Shown piece by piece: positions 17,610-26,864 of a stretch of 64,000 nt of DNA. Where the stretch lies: NCBI RefSeq assembly GCF_002217755.1, contig NZ_BCFL01000028.1, positions 1 through 64,000 on the forward strand, given 5' to 3'. Under the pieces are notes generated by a model. That model saw only the letters and a program-made list of their open reading frames with translations. It was not told the origin of the DNA and ran no database searches. The first letter of the stretch is position 1. Every line of letters starts with the position of its first letter. The position numbers and the translations under genes were made by a program. The DNA comes from Streptomyces hyaluromycini. GTDB taxonomy: Bacteria; Actinomycetota; Actinomycetes; Streptomycetales; Streptomycetaceae.

Positions 17610-18697
17610 CGGCCGCGCCCCCGCCCGCCCCGCCCCGTTCCCGGCCGCTGCGGCGGGGAGCGGCCGGGCACCTCGCGGGCGCCTACGGTCTTCTGGTCCT
17701 CACCGCGCTGCTCGTCCTGGTCTTCTCCCTCGCGCTGCCGCGCACGTTCCCCACCCGGGACACCGTCGACGCGATCCTGTCCAACCAGTCGATCCCGGCC
17801 GTCCTCGCGCTCGCCGCCATGGTCCCCGTAGTGACCGGCTCCTTCGATCTCTCCCTCGGCTACGGCCTCGGCCTGGCCCACGTCATGGTGCTGCAGCTCG
17901 TCGTCGACGCCGGATGGCCCTGGCCCTGGGCCTGCCTCGTGGTGGTCGCCGGCGGCGGGGTGGTGGGTGTCCTCAACGGTGTGGTCGTCGAGTTCGGCCG
18001 GATCGACTCCTTCATCGCCACCCTCGGGACCGGCAGCATGCTCTACGCCGTGACCGGCTGGGTCACCGGCGGCGGCAGGATCGTCCCGGGCCCGAACGGT
18101 CTGCCGGTCGCCTTCACCGACCTCTACGACTCCACGTTCCTCGGCCTGCCGCTGCCCGCGTTCTACGTCCTCGCCCTCGCCGTCGTCCTCTGGGTGGTGC
18201 TGGAGCGGCTGCCGCTCGGCCGGTGCCTCTACGTCATCGGGGCCAATCCGCGCGCCGCCGAACTGGTCGGCATCCCGACCCGCAGATACACCGTCTACGC
18301 GTTCGCCGCGTCGGGGCTGATCGTCGGCTTCGCCGGGGTTCTGCTGGCGGCCCAGCAGCAGATCGGCAATCCCAGCGTCGGTCTCGACTATCTGCTGCCC
18401 GCGTTCGTCGGCGCCCTGCTCGGCTCCACCGCGATCAGACCCGGCCGTCCCAACGCCCTGGGCACGCTCGTCGCCGTCGCCGTGCTCGCCGTCGGCCTCA
18501 CCGGCATCGGACAACTCGGCGCCGACTTCTGGACGGTCCCCCTGTTCTACGGCGGCACGCTGCTGCTCGCCGTCGGTCTGGCCGGCTACTCCGCCCGCCG
18601 GCTGCGCACCGGGGCCGACACGGCCCGCGACGCACCGGCCGCTGCGCGGTGGCCGCCGGCGGGGTCCGGGGACGGAACCGCGGACACCGCGCCATGA
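17606..18697 (+). CDS. Sugar ABC transporter permease (RbsC-like)
   Basis: A 363-residue membrane protein of the BPD_transp_2 family with about ten hydrophobic helices. The sequences VTGSFDLSLGYGLGLAHV, LGTGSMLYAVTGWVTGGG and YVIGANPRAAELVGI are characteristic of RbsC/XylH-type permeases. The ATG overlaps the ATPase stop and its own stop overlaps the next start, so the three genes are translationally coupled. There is only one permease, so it should act as a homodimer. The tail after about residue 340 is hydrophilic and Ala-rich. Confidence 0.9.
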   Translation: MTAAPPPAPPRSRPLRRGAAGHLAGAYGLLVLTALLVLVFSLALPRTFPTRDTVDAILSNQSIPAVLALAAMVPVVTGSFDLSLGYGLGLAHVMVLQLVVDAGWPWPWACLVVVAGGGVVGVLNGVVVEFGRIDSFIATLGTGSMLYAVTGWVTGGGRIVPGPNGLPVAFTDLYDSTFLGLPLPAFYVLALAVVLWVVLERLPLGRCLYVIGANPRAAELVGIPTRRYTVYAFAASGLIVGFAGVLLAAQQQIGNPSVGLDYLLPAFVGALLGSTAIRPGRPNALGTLVAVAVLAVGLTGIGQLGADFWTVPLFYGGTLLLAVGLAGYSARRLRTGADTARDAPAAARWPPAGSGDGTADTAP

Positions 18698-19941
18698 CCG
18701 ACGCCAGGGTCGCCGACCCCGGCCCCCGCCCCCGGCGTGCCTTGCCGCTCGCGCCTCGGCGAGGGGCTCCCGTGCACCGCACCCGCAACGCCACCGCCTC
18801 CCGGACCGGCCGGGCCGCCAGGTCTCTCTCCCTCGCGCTGCTGGCCGCGGCGGTCGCCCTGACCGGCTGTCAGCGCGGCTCGTCGAACGCCCCCGCGCCC
18901 GCCACCACCGGCCCCGGCGGCTGCCCCGCCGTCCAGGCCGAAGCCCGGGCCGCCGTCGCACGGGCGGAGCAGTCCGCAACCGCCTGGACCGGGCCGACCA
19001 CCGGCCCCGCGGCGGTGTCCGGCAGGACGGTCGTCTTCGTCGCGCAGACCATGACCAACCCCGGAGTCGCGGGCGTCGCACACGGCCTGCGGGAGGCCGC
19101 ACGCGTCATCGGGTGGCAGGTGCGGGTGATCGACGGCGGCGGCAGCCCCGCGGGCATCCAGGCGGCCATGGGCGAGGCCGTGGCCCTGCGGCCCTCGGGC
19201 ATCGTCATCGGCGGCTTCGACCCCGGCTCGACGTCCCAGCAGGTGGCCGCGGCCGGTGCGGCGGGCATCCCGCTCGTCGGCTGGCACGCGGTCGCCGCCC
19301 CCGGCCCGAGCAGGCGGCCGCCGCTCTTCACCAACGTCACCACCCGGGTCGAGGACGTGGCCGGCATCAGCGCCCAGTGGATCATCGCGCACTCCGGCGG
19401 CCGGGCCGGGGTCGTCCTGTTCACCGACGCCTCGGTGCCCTTCGCGAAGCGGAAGTCCGACCTGATCAGGGCGAAACTCGCCACCTGCGCCGGGGTGCGG
19501 CTGCTCGCGTACGAGAACATCCCGATCCCGGACGCGAGCAGCCGCACCCCGCGCGAGGTCGCCTCCCTGCTCGCCCGGTTCCCGGGCACGTGGACGCACT
19601 CGGTCGCCATCAACGACCTGTACTTCGCCGACGCGGCCCCCGCCTTCCGCGCGGCCGGCCGGAAGGGGACGGGCCCGCCCTTCAACATCGGTGCCGGGGA
19701 CGGCGACCCGTCCGCCTTCCAGCGCATCAACAGCGGGCAGTACCAGTCCGCCACCGTTCCCGAGCCGCTGTCACAGCAGGGCTGGCAGATCGTCGACGAG
19801 TTCAACCGCGCCTTCTCCGGCCGTCCCGCCAGCGGCTATGTCGCCCCCACCCATGTCTCGACGGCCGCCAACAGCGCCGGAGCCACCTCCTGGGACCCAC
19901 CGGGCTACCGGGAGGCCTACCGGAGGATCTGGGGCAGATGA
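18694..19941 (+). CDS. ABC transporter substrate-binding lipoprotein
   Basis: A 415-residue periplasmic-binding-protein-like lipoprotein. A signal peptide with lipobox LTGC places the lipidated Cys at about residue 59. The two-lobed Peripla_BP fold has VVFVAQTMTNPGVAGVAHG, PSGIVIGGFDPG and FTNVTTRVEDVAG. The ATG overlaps the permease stop. An in-frame GTG at 18772, preceded by GAGGGG, would give a more normal signal peptide and may be the true start. It captures the solute for the RbsA/RbsC-like pair; the ligand is not deducible. Confidence 0.85.
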   Translation: MTDARVADPGPRPRRALPLAPRRGAPVHRTRNATASRTGRAARSLSLALLAAAVALTGCQRGSSNAPAPATTGPGGCPAVQAEARAAVARAEQSATAWTGPTTGPAAVSGRTVVFVAQTMTNPGVAGVAHGLREAARVIGWQVRVIDGGGSPAGIQAAMGEAVALRPSGIVIGGFDPGSTSQQVAAAGAAGIPLVGWHAVAAPGPSRRPPLFTNVTTRVEDVAGISAQWIIAHSGGRAGVVLFTDASVPFAKRKSDLIRAKLATCAGVRLLAYENIPIPDASSRTPREVASLLARFPGTWTHSVAINDLYFADAAPAFRAAGRKGTGPPFNIGAGDGDPSAFQRINSGQYQSATVPEPLSQQGWQIVDEFNRAFSGRPASGYVAPTHVSTAANSAGATSWDPPGYREAYRRIWGR

Positions 19942-20325
19942 GCCGCCGTGGGCCCGCGGCCGACCGCGCCGGTGCCGCGCGGGCCGGTGGTTCTGCCACC
20001 GCGAACACATCGACGAGTTCTGCACGGTGATCCGGGGCGTGCCCCACCGGACCGTACGGATCACAGGTCCCCGACCGCGGCGGCCGACCCGGACCCGCAT
20101 CGGTGACGCCCTTCCCTTCCCGCTTCCTCGGCGGCGGGTGGCGGGCGTCCGCCGAGGATCGCGTCCAAGACGCTCACCGTGCCCCGCGGAGCGTCGAGTT
20201 GCCTGACTCACGCGGGATCCACCGGCGGGTCGTCCCGGAAGCGCGGTGTTGAAGGCGGGTCCCCGGCCGCCGTCACGCGACACTTGAGTGAGACGGCCGG
20301 CGAACGGGGCGGGGAGGCGAGCGTG
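19942..20325. other. Gene-free stretch
   Basis: About 384 bp between the ABC operon and the DedA gene. I see no credible gene, repeat or terminator hairpin. The promoter for dedA must lie in the last part. Confidence 0.4.
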
Positions 20326-20949
20326 GTGATCGCCGTCAATCCGACGGACAGCGGCTCGCTGCTCGCCGCCTTCGGTGCGCTGGGCGTCCTGGCGGTGATC
20401 TTCGCCGAGTCCGGGCTGCTGGTCGTCGGCTTCTTCCTGCCGGGTGACACGCTGCTCTTCCCGGCCGGTGTGCTGTGCGCGGCGACCGCGGACCGGCCGC
20501 CCCGGCTGGAGCTGTGGCAGGTGCTGCTGTGCGCGGCCGTCGGTGCGGTGGCGGGCGGACAGGTCGGCTATCTGATCGGCCGGCACGGCGGGCGGCCGCT
20601 GCTGGCCCGTACCTCCCGGCCGCGGGTGCGGGAGGGTACGGCCCGGGCGGAGCGGCTGCTCGCCCGCTACGGATACGGCAAGGCGCTGGTGATCGGCCGT
20701 TTCGTGCCGATGCTCCGGTCGGTGCTGCATCCGGCGGCCGGGGCGCTCGGGGTGCCGGTGCGGCCGTTCACCGTCTGGCAGGCCGTCGGCGGACTCCTCT
20801 GGTCGCAGAGCTTCGTCCTCGCCGGGTACGCCCTGGGCTCCTCGGTCTCCCACATCGACCGCTATCTGCTGCCGCTGGTCGGCGCGATCGTCGTACTGTC
20901 CCTGCTGCCGCTGCTGGTCGAGGCCCGCCGGGCCCGCCGCGACCGCTGA
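20326..20949 (+). CDS. DedA family membrane protein
   Basis: A 207-residue integral membrane protein of the DedA/SNARE-associated (VTT) family. The signatures are FAESGLLVVGFFLPGDTLLF near the N-terminus and GRFVPMLRSVLHPAAGALGV near residue 125. The latter carries the conserved Arg residues used in lipid or proton transport. GGGGAGG at 20311-20317 fits the tandem GTG codons at 20323/20326; a longer upstream frame is not family-like. DedA proteins flip phospholipid or undecaprenyl-phosphate carriers and affect membrane homeostasis. Confidence 0.88.
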   Translation: MIAVNPTDSGSLLAAFGALGVLAVIFAESGLLVVGFFLPGDTLLFPAGVLCAATADRPPRLELWQVLLCAAVGAVAGGQVGYLIGRHGGRPLLARTSRPRVREGTARAERLLARYGYGKALVIGRFVPMLRSVLHPAAGALGVPVRPFTVWQAVGGLLWSQSFVLAGYALGSSVSHIDRYLLPLVGAIVVLSLLPLLVEARRARRDR

Positions 20950-21280
20950 CCCCGGTCAGGGCTCCGGGGGCCGCGGCCGGTCCGGTTCCCGACTGTTAAC
21001 CGGTGCGACCGGGGGGTGGCGGAAGGAAATCCGGGATCTGACGGAGAGCCGGACACCGAGGTCGAAAGCCGGCCGGCAGCTCCGTCTCCCCCGCCCACAC
21101 CCCGTCCGACAAGGTATTTCCCGCCGATACGGCGCCTTGCGCGGCAACCCCTCCCGCTCCCCCGGATCACCCTGCAGGAATAGGCAGGCTGCCTGCTATT
21201 GTTTGTCAGGCAGCCTGCGTAAATTGCCCGACCGGCCGTACGCAGGCCCAGCAGCAGTGCGGGAAGGGAGGAGCAGCACC
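20950..21280. other. Intergenic region upstream of MFS exporter
   Basis: About 331 bp. Apart from the paired CAGGCWGCCTG palindromes at 21185-21217 I see no gene or repeat here. Confidence 0.4.
21185..21217. promoter_or_regulatory. Paired palindromes, likely MarR operator
   Basis: CAGGCTGCCTG (21185-21195) and CAGGCAGCCTG (21207-21217) are two copies of the same 11-bp odd palindrome spaced 22 bp, or two helical turns. The first extends to GCAGGCTGCCTGC. They lie about 65-95 bp before the TTG start of the exporter; a TATTGT hexamer between them could be a -10 box. The likely binder is the MarR protein encoded at 23421-23870. Confidence 0.55.
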
Positions 21281-22705
21281 TTGGAAACCACCGCCGACAC
21301 CACCTCCGTACAGCAGGAGAAGGCTCCACCGGGCAACCCGTTCGGAGCGGCCTTCGTGACCCCGCTGTACATGGGCGCCGTACTCAACCCGATCAACAGC
21401 TCGGTGATCGCACCCGCCCTGGTGGCGATCGCCGCCGCGATGCACACGTCCGTCGGCGGCACCGCGATCCTCATATCGAGCCTCTATCTGACCAGCGCGA
21501 TAGCCCAGCCGGCGGCCGGGCGGCTCGCCGAGGAGTTCGGGCCCCGACGGGTGTTCTTCGCCGGCATCTTCCTGGTGCTGGCGGGCGGGATCCTCGGTGC
21601 GGTGGCACGTGACATGTCACTGCTGGTCGCGGCCCGCGTGCTCATCGGCGCCGGCACCTCCACCGGCTACCCCTCCGCGATGCTGCTGATCCGCCGCCGG
21701 GCCCGGGACGCGGGCCGGTCGGAACCGCCCGGCAGCGTCCTCGGCGGCCTCGCGATCGCGGGCGCCGCCACCGTCGCCGTCGGCCCCGCCGTCGGCGGCC
21801 TGCTCATCGGCCGGCTCGGCTGGCAGACCGCCTTCTGGATCAACATCCCCGTCGCGGTCGTCGCCTTCGTCATGGCCGCGGTCTGGATCCCCAGGGACAC
21901 CGACCGGGTGCGCGGACGCTCGCCGCGCGAGCTCGTCTCCCGCCTCGACCTGGCCGGTATCGCCGGCTTCGGCGGGGCGCTCACCGCACTCCTGGTGTTC
22001 CTGTCCTCGCTGCCCGGCCCCGAGTGGCCGGCCCTCGGCGTCTCCGTCCTGATCGCCGCCGTTCTCGTGGCCTGGGAGCTGCGCGCCGCCAACCCCTTCC
22101 TGAACGTCCGGCTGCTCGCCTCGAACCTCGCGCTCACCCGCACCTACCTGCGCAACGGCCTCACGCTGCTGGGTACTTACGTGATCCTCTACGGGCTCAC
22201 CCAGTGGCTGGAGGCGTCCCGGGGGCTCACCGCCTACCAGTCCGGCCTGGCGCTCGTCCCGATGGGTGTCCTGTCGGCGGTCTCCGCCCGGGTCGTGTCC
22301 CGGCGCAGCCGGGTCCGCGCGCCGCTGGTGGTCTCGGCGCTGCTCCTGTTGGTGGGCGCCGTCGCCACGCTGTTCCTGGACGGCGGCACGCCGGTGGCCG
22401 TGGTGGTCGTGATCACCGCGGTGTTCGGCCTCACCTCGGGTGCCGGCACCGTGGCTAACCAGACGGTCCTGTACCAGGAGGCGCCCGCGGACAGCGTCGG
22501 CACCGCCTCGGGGCTGCTGCGCACCTTCGGCTACATCGGCTCCATCGCCTCGGCGGCCATCACGGGCACCGCCTTCCACACCCACGTCGACGACACCGGC
22601 CTCAGGCACATCTCCTGGGCGCTGGTCGGCATCGCCGCCGTCGTCCTCGTGATGACGGTCCTCGACCGGCAGCTGGCGCACGCCGACCGGCGGCCCGCCC
22701 CCTGA
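21281..22705 (+). CDS. MFS exporter (14-helix type)
   Basis: A 474-residue multidrug exporter of the major facilitator superfamily. Motif A is weak (GRLAEEFGPRR), and motif C-like glycines are in VGPAVGGLLIGRLGWQ. The frame starts with TTG, nine bases after a GGAGG ribosome site; the upstream in-frame extension is not membrane-like. It is followed by an isochorismatase-like gene on the same strand 70 bp away, and a convergent MarR gene lies beyond. This suggests a MarR-controlled efflux unit. Confidence 0.85.
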   Translation: METTADTTSVQQEKAPPGNPFGAAFVTPLYMGAVLNPINSSVIAPALVAIAAAMHTSVGGTAILISSLYLTSAIAQPAAGRLAEEFGPRRVFFAGIFLVLAGGILGAVARDMSLLVAARVLIGAGTSTGYPSAMLLIRRRARDAGRSEPPGSVLGGLAIAGAATVAVGPAVGGLLIGRLGWQTAFWINIPVAVVAFVMAAVWIPRDTDRVRGRSPRELVSRLDLAGIAGFGGALTALLVFLSSLPGPEWPALGVSVLIAAVLVAWELRAANPFLNVRLLASNLALTRTYLRNGLTLLGTYVILYGLTQWLEASRGLTAYQSGLALVPMGVLSAVSARVVSRRSRVRAPLVVSALLLLVGAVATLFLDGGTPVAVVVVITAVFGLTSGAGTVANQTVLYQEAPADSVGTASGLLRTFGYIGSIASAAITGTAFHTHVDDTGLRHISWALVGIAAVVLVMTVLDRQLAHADRRPAP

Positions 22706-22775
22706 CCCTCTCCCCCGCCATCCGGCGCCACCCCGACCGTCCGGAACCATCCGGCAAGACAAGAAAGTTCAGGTC

Positions 22776-23372
22776 ATGACCAGCACCGTCCCGTATCTCG
22801 ACCCCGCCCGCACCGCCCTGTTCCTGATGGACTTCCAGCCGGCCGTCCTCGCCGCCGTGGCCGACCCGGACCAGGCGCTCTCCCGGGCCCACGCGGCCCT
22901 GTCCTGGGCCCGGTCGCACGACGTCCAGGTCGTCCACGTCCGCGTCGCCTTCGCCCCGGAGGACTTCTCCGCCATACCCGCGCTGAACAAGGCGTTCGCC
23001 GCGGTCGCCGAGAACAAGTTCCTTCCCGACGGCAGCCCGGAGGCCGACCTGCACGAGTCGTTCGAGGTGTCGGAGCGGGACATCACCGTGCGCAAGACCC
23101 GTTTCAGCGCCTTCGCCTCCGCCACCGACGTGCGCGGGCTGCTGCGCGAGCAGGGCGTCGACACGCTCGTGCTCGCCGGACTGTCCACCGGCGGCGTGGT
23201 CCTGACGACCCTTCGGCAGGCGGCCGACGACGACTTCGCGCTCTACCTCCTCAAGGACGCGACCGCCGACCCCGACCCCGAGGTCCACCGCGTCCTGACG
23301 GAGAAGGTCTTCCCGCACCAGGCCCACGTCATCGACACCGACGAACTGCCCGGCCTGACCAAGTCGGCCTGA
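22776..23372 (+). CDS. Isochorismatase-like protein lacking catalytic Cys
   Basis: A 198-residue protein with the isochorismatase/nicotinamidase fold. The Asp of the usual triad is in LFLMDFQP and the Lys in VRKTRFSAF. The place of the nucleophilic Cys reads GLSTGGVVLTT, and there is no Cys anywhere in the protein. It therefore belongs to the subgroup without the cysteine mechanism and may be a binding protein or use another chemistry. It sits 70 bp behind the MFS exporter, probably in one transcript. Confidence 0.82.
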   Translation: MTSTVPYLDPARTALFLMDFQPAVLAAVADPDQALSRAHAALSWARSHDVQVVHVRVAFAPEDFSAIPALNKAFAAVAENKFLPDGSPEADLHESFEVSERDITVRKTRFSAFASATDVRGLLREQGVDTLVLAGLSTGGVVLTTLRQAADDDFALYLLKDATADPDPEVHRVLTEKVFPHQAHVIDTDELPGLTKSA

Positions 23373-23420
23373 TCCCCGGCCGCCCCCGACGGCCTCGCCC
23401 CCGGACACCCGGGGGCCCCG

Positions 23421-23870
23421 TCAGCTGCCGCTGTCCGCGATCCTGTTCATGATCGCGGCTGCCTTCAGCAGGGTCTCGCGCTCGTCCGCCCGCAGGTGCG
23501 CCTCGATCGCCGCGCCGAGCCAGGTCGCCCTGGCCACCGGGATCGTCCCGATCAGCGCGTGTCCCTCGGGCGTCGCGTGGACGAGGGTCTTGCGGGCGTC
23601 GCCGGGATCCTTGCTGGTGCCGACCAGGCCTTCGGCGCGCAGGGCGGCGAGTGTCTCGGCCATCGACTGGCGGCGTACGTGCTCGGCCTGCGCCAGCTCG
23701 GTGGCCGTGACCGGACCCTCCTCGACGATGCGGGCCAGCGTGGTCAGCTGCGACCAGCTCCACCGCCGGTCACTGGGCGCCGACTCGGTGCGCAGCCGGG
23801 CACGCAGCCGGGTCATCGCCTTCATCAACTCGGCGGCGACCTCGGCCTCGGGGCTTGGGTCACTCGTCAT
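23421..23870 (-). CDS. MarR family transcriptional regulator
   Basis: A 149-residue MarR protein. The winged helix spans about residues 35-105: WSQLTTLARIVEEGPVTATE, then RRQSMAETLAALRAEGLV and the wing KDPGDARKTLVHATPEG. It is convergent to the isochorismatase-like gene and divergent from the LAL regulator, 84 bp apart. It is the best candidate to bind the CAGGCWGCCTG pair upstream of the MFS exporter. MarR ligands are often phenolic. Confidence 0.88.
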   Translation of the reverse strand: MTSDPSPEAEVAAELMKAMTRLRARLRTESAPSDRRWSWSQLTTLARIVEEGPVTATELAQAEHVRRQSMAETLAALRAEGLVGTSKDPGDARKTLVHATPEGHALIGTIPVARATWLGAAIEAHLRADERETLLKAAAIMNRIADSGS

Positions 23871-23941
23871 CCGCCCACCATACCCAGCGCTCACCTCGCC
23901 CTTTGCGCAACTGTTTGCGCCGTCAAGCATTTTGGGGAGGC

Positions 23942-23955
23942 TATATTCAGATCTG
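23942..23955 (+). promoter_or_regulatory. Probable leaderless promoter of the LAL regulator
   Basis: TATATT at 23942-23947 matches a -10 box and lies seven bases before the GTG at 23955, so transcription would begin at or next to the start codon. No ribosome site is correctly spaced: GGGGAGG is 15-20 bases away and overlaps the promoter. Confidence 0.5.
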
Positions 23956-26864
23956 TGAGCACCTCCGAGAGGCGTCGTCAGACCGAGGAGCCGCCCCGAT
24001 CCCCCTCGGGCGAGGGCCGGCTGCCGGGACGCAAGGCCGAGCTGGAACTGATCGACTCCCTGCTCGCCGGTCTCGGTCAGGGCAGCTCCGGTCTCCTGCT
24101 GCACGGCGAGCCGGGGGTGGGCAAGACCGCGCTCCTCGACGCCGCCGCGACCCGGGCCACGGCTCTCGGAATGCGGGTGCTGCGCGCCGCCGGCGTCCAG
24201 TCCGAGACCCGGATCCCGTACTCGGCGCTGCACCAGCTGCTGTACCCGGTGCGGCATGACGTGGACCGGCTCGACGGGCACCACCGGGACGCCCTCCACC
24301 AGGTCTTCGACCTCACCCGGCCCCCGGCCCCGGAGCCGCTGGTGTCGACGGCGGTGCTCGCCCTCCTGGAGCTGACCACCGCCGAGCGCGGCCTGCTGAT
24401 GATCACCGACGACGTGGCGTGGTTCGACGAGGCCAGCGCGGCCGTCGTGGGATTCGTCGTACGGCGCATCGCGGACGCCCCGATCGTCTTCCTGGCCGCC
24501 TCGCGGACCGGCACCGAGGACCTCTTCCGGCGGTCCGGGCTGCCCGAGCGCAAGGTCGAGTCGCTGGACACCGGAGGGGCGGGCGCCGTCCTGGACGCGC
24601 ACGCGCCCGGGCTGGCGCCCGCCGTGCGCCGGCGGCTGCTGGCGGAGGCCGACGGCAACCCGCTCGCACTCCGGGAGTTGCCCGCGGCGCTGACCGACCG
24701 GCAGCTGAGCGGCCAGGACCCGCTCCCCGACCGGCTGCCGCTGTCCCGGCGGCTGGCGGCCACCTGCGCCGGACTGCTCGCGGAGCTGCCCGCCCCCACC
24801 CGCACGCTGATGCTGCTGGCGGCCCTGGACGCCGACGCCGGGGTCACCACCCTGCGCATCGCGGCGCGGGGGTCGGCCGACATCGACGACCTCGTCCCGG
24901 CCGAGCGGGCCGGTCTGGTCCTCGCGCCCGCGGCCGGCCGCGGCCTCTCCTTCTGCCACCCGCTGATCGGCACGGCCGTGGTGGACCTGGCCCCGCCGAG
25001 CGACCGCCGGGCCGCGCACGAGGCGCTGGCCGCCGCCCTTGCCGACGATCCCGAGCGTCGCGCCTGGCACCTCGCGGAGGCCGCCACCGGGCCCGACGAG
25101 TCGGTGGCACGGGCGCTGGACGAGGCGGCACTGACCGCCTGGCGGCGCGGCGGGGCCGTCCCCGCCGAGCTGCCGGCGCCGGTCGGCGCGCTGGTCTCCG
25201 ACCGGCGCCGGACCGCCGCGTCCACCGCGGTCACGGCGCTGGTGCGCGCCGGTGAGCTCAGCCCGCACCCGGTCGACCGCTCCCGCCGCCTGGTCGAGGC
25301 CGCCTTCCTCGCCACCATGACCGGTCAACTCGACCAGGTGAACCGGCTGCTGGCCGACGCCGGCCAGACCCCGGACACCCCGACCGGGCTGGTCTTCGCC
25401 GCCACCGCCCACCTCCTCACCCACGACGACGGCGACGTCGACGCCGCCTACCGGCTGCTGGCGCGGGCCCTGGACGACGTCACCGGCAAGGCCACGAAGG
25501 GCGACTGGGACCGGCTCGGGATCCTGTACACCCTGCTGCTGGTCAGCCTCTACACCCTCAGACCCGAGCCGTGGAAGCTGCTCGACACCGCGATGGCCCG
25601 GTTCCCCCCGGAGGCGGTCACGCCCTTCCGGCTGTGTTACGACGCGTACGTCGACCCCACCCGCAAGTCCGAGGCGATCCGGGAGGGGCTCGCGGACGCG
25701 TTCGCGGAGCTGCCCACGGACGCGGCCCCCTGGCAGATCGTGCCGCTGGGGTTCGCCGCCGTCGCCATGGACGCCCTCGCCGACCACCGCTGCCTGCTGG
25801 TGCGCATGACCGAACGGGAACGCGACGGCGGCGCGATCGGCATGGTGATCCCGGCGCTGCTGCTGCTCTGCCAGGACTCCTATGTGCACGGACAGTGGGA
25901 CGAGGCGGAACGGCTCGCGCAGGAGGGGCTGGACCTGGCGACGGCCTACGGCTACCAGTTCTGGGAGCGGCAGCTGCGGGCCGTGCTGGCCTCGGGCGCG
26001 GCGCTGCGCGGCAACGCCGACCTCGCCCGCAGCCGTAGCGAGGAGACCACCTCCTGGGCGGCGCCCCGCGGCATGGAGGTGACGGAGGGGTACGCGCGGT
26101 CGGCGCGCAACCTCGCGGCCATCGGGCAGGGCGACTACGAGGAGGCGCTCGCCCAGGCGGCGCGGATCGGCCCGCCCGGTGCCCCCACCCCCGGGGTGCC
26201 GGGCCGGTGGATGGTGCTGGACTTCGTGGAGGCGGCGGTCCGCACCGGCCGTCTGGAGGACGCCCGGGCGCATGTCCGCGCCGCCCAGGAGGCCGGCCTG
26301 CCCCGGATCGGGCCCCGCATCGAGCTGATCACCGCGGGGGCCGCCGCCGTGGCCGCCGACGACGCGCAGGCCGCCGGGCTGTTCGAGGCCGCCCTGGCCC
26401 TTCCGGACGCCTCCCGCTGGCCCTGGGACTTCGCGCGCATCCGGTTCGCGTACGGCCAATGGCTGCGCCGTACCCACAACATGGCCGGGGCGCGGGTGCA
26501 GCTGAGCGCGGCCCTGGAGACGTTCGACCTGATCGGCGCCGCGATGATGGCACAGCGGGCCGCGGCCGAACTGCGCGCGACCGGCGTCTCCGTCACCGCC
26601 CGGTCCGACGCGGCGCCCGAGCCGCTGACCGCCCAGGAGCGGCAGATCGCCGAACTCGCGGCAACGGGCCTGAGCAACAAGCAGATCGGCGAGCGGCTGT
26701 TCCTGTCGCACCGCACGGTCGGCTCGCATCTGTACCGCGTGTATCCCAAGCTGGGGATCACCTCGCGGGCCGCTCTCCGTGGCGCGCTGCAGGCGATGCC
26801 CGCCGCCGAGGAGGCCGGCCGGGCACCCGCCGACACGGACGGGCAACCGTCGGACGAGCGCTGA
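23955..26864 (+). CDS. LuxR family regulator of LAL type (AAA ATPase)
   Basis: A 969-residue LAL regulator. The N-terminal AAA/NACHT-like ATPase has Walker A GEPGVGKTALLD (about residue 53) and Walker B LLMITDDVAWFDEASAA (about 145). A long helical TPR-like middle follows. The C-terminal LuxR helix-turn-helix (about 890-950) reads LTAQERQIAELAATGLSNKQ, then ERLFLSHRTVGSHLYRVYPK. Such proteins are ATP-dependent activators, often of antibiotic or catabolic gene sets. It is divergent from MarR with a short shared promoter region. Its target genes are not obvious. Confidence 0.88.
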   Translation: MSTSERRRQTEEPPRSPSGEGRLPGRKAELELIDSLLAGLGQGSSGLLLHGEPGVGKTALLDAAATRATALGMRVLRAAGVQSETRIPYSALHQLLYPVRHDVDRLDGHHRDALHQVFDLTRPPAPEPLVSTAVLALLELTTAERGLLMITDDVAWFDEASAAVVGFVVRRIADAPIVFLAASRTGTEDLFRRSGLPERKVESLDTGGAGAVLDAHAPGLAPAVRRRLLAEADGNPLALRELPAALTDRQLSGQDPLPDRLPLSRRLAATCAGLLAELPAPTRTLMLLAALDADAGVTTLRIAARGSADIDDLVPAERAGLVLAPAAGRGLSFCHPLIGTAVVDLAPPSDRRAAHEALAAALADDPERRAWHLAEAATGPDESVARALDEAALTAWRRGGAVPAELPAPVGALVSDRRRTAASTAVTALVRAGELSPHPVDRSRRLVEAAFLATMTGQLDQVNRLLADAGQTPDTPTGLVFAATAHLLTHDDGDVDAAYRLLARALDDVTGKATKGDWDRLGILYTLLLVSLYTLRPEPWKLLDTAMARFPPEAVTPFRLCYDAYVDPTRKSEAIREGLADAFAELPTDAAPWQIVPLGFAAVAMDALADHRCLLVRMTERERDGGAIGMVIPALLLLCQDSYVHGQWDEAERLAQEGLDLATAYGYQFWERQLRAVLASGAALRGNADLARSRSEETTSWAAPRGMEVTEGYARSARNLAAIGQGDYEEALAQAARIGPPGAPTPGVPGRWMVLDFVEAAVRTGRLEDARAHVRAAQEAGLPRIGPRIELITAGAAAVAADDAQAAGLFEAALALPDASRWPWDFARIRFAYGQWLRRTHNMAGARVQLSAALETFDLIGAAMMAQRAAAELRATGVSVTARSDAAPEPLTAQERQIAELAATGLSNKQIGERLFLSHRTVGSHLYRVYPKLGITSRAALRGALQAMPAAEEAGRAPADTDGQPSDER

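Noticed and set aside
19960..20130. Cys/His-containing frame between the ABC operon and dedA
   Set aside because: It contains a short CHREHIDEFC-like stretch, but no start signal and no family length; likely chance.
23421..26846. Very long open frame (over 1100 codons) on the minus strand
   Set aside because: Its interior is antisense to the LAL regulator and reads as low-complexity Gly/Arg/Gln sequence; only the 3' part, the MarR gene at 23421-23870, is real.
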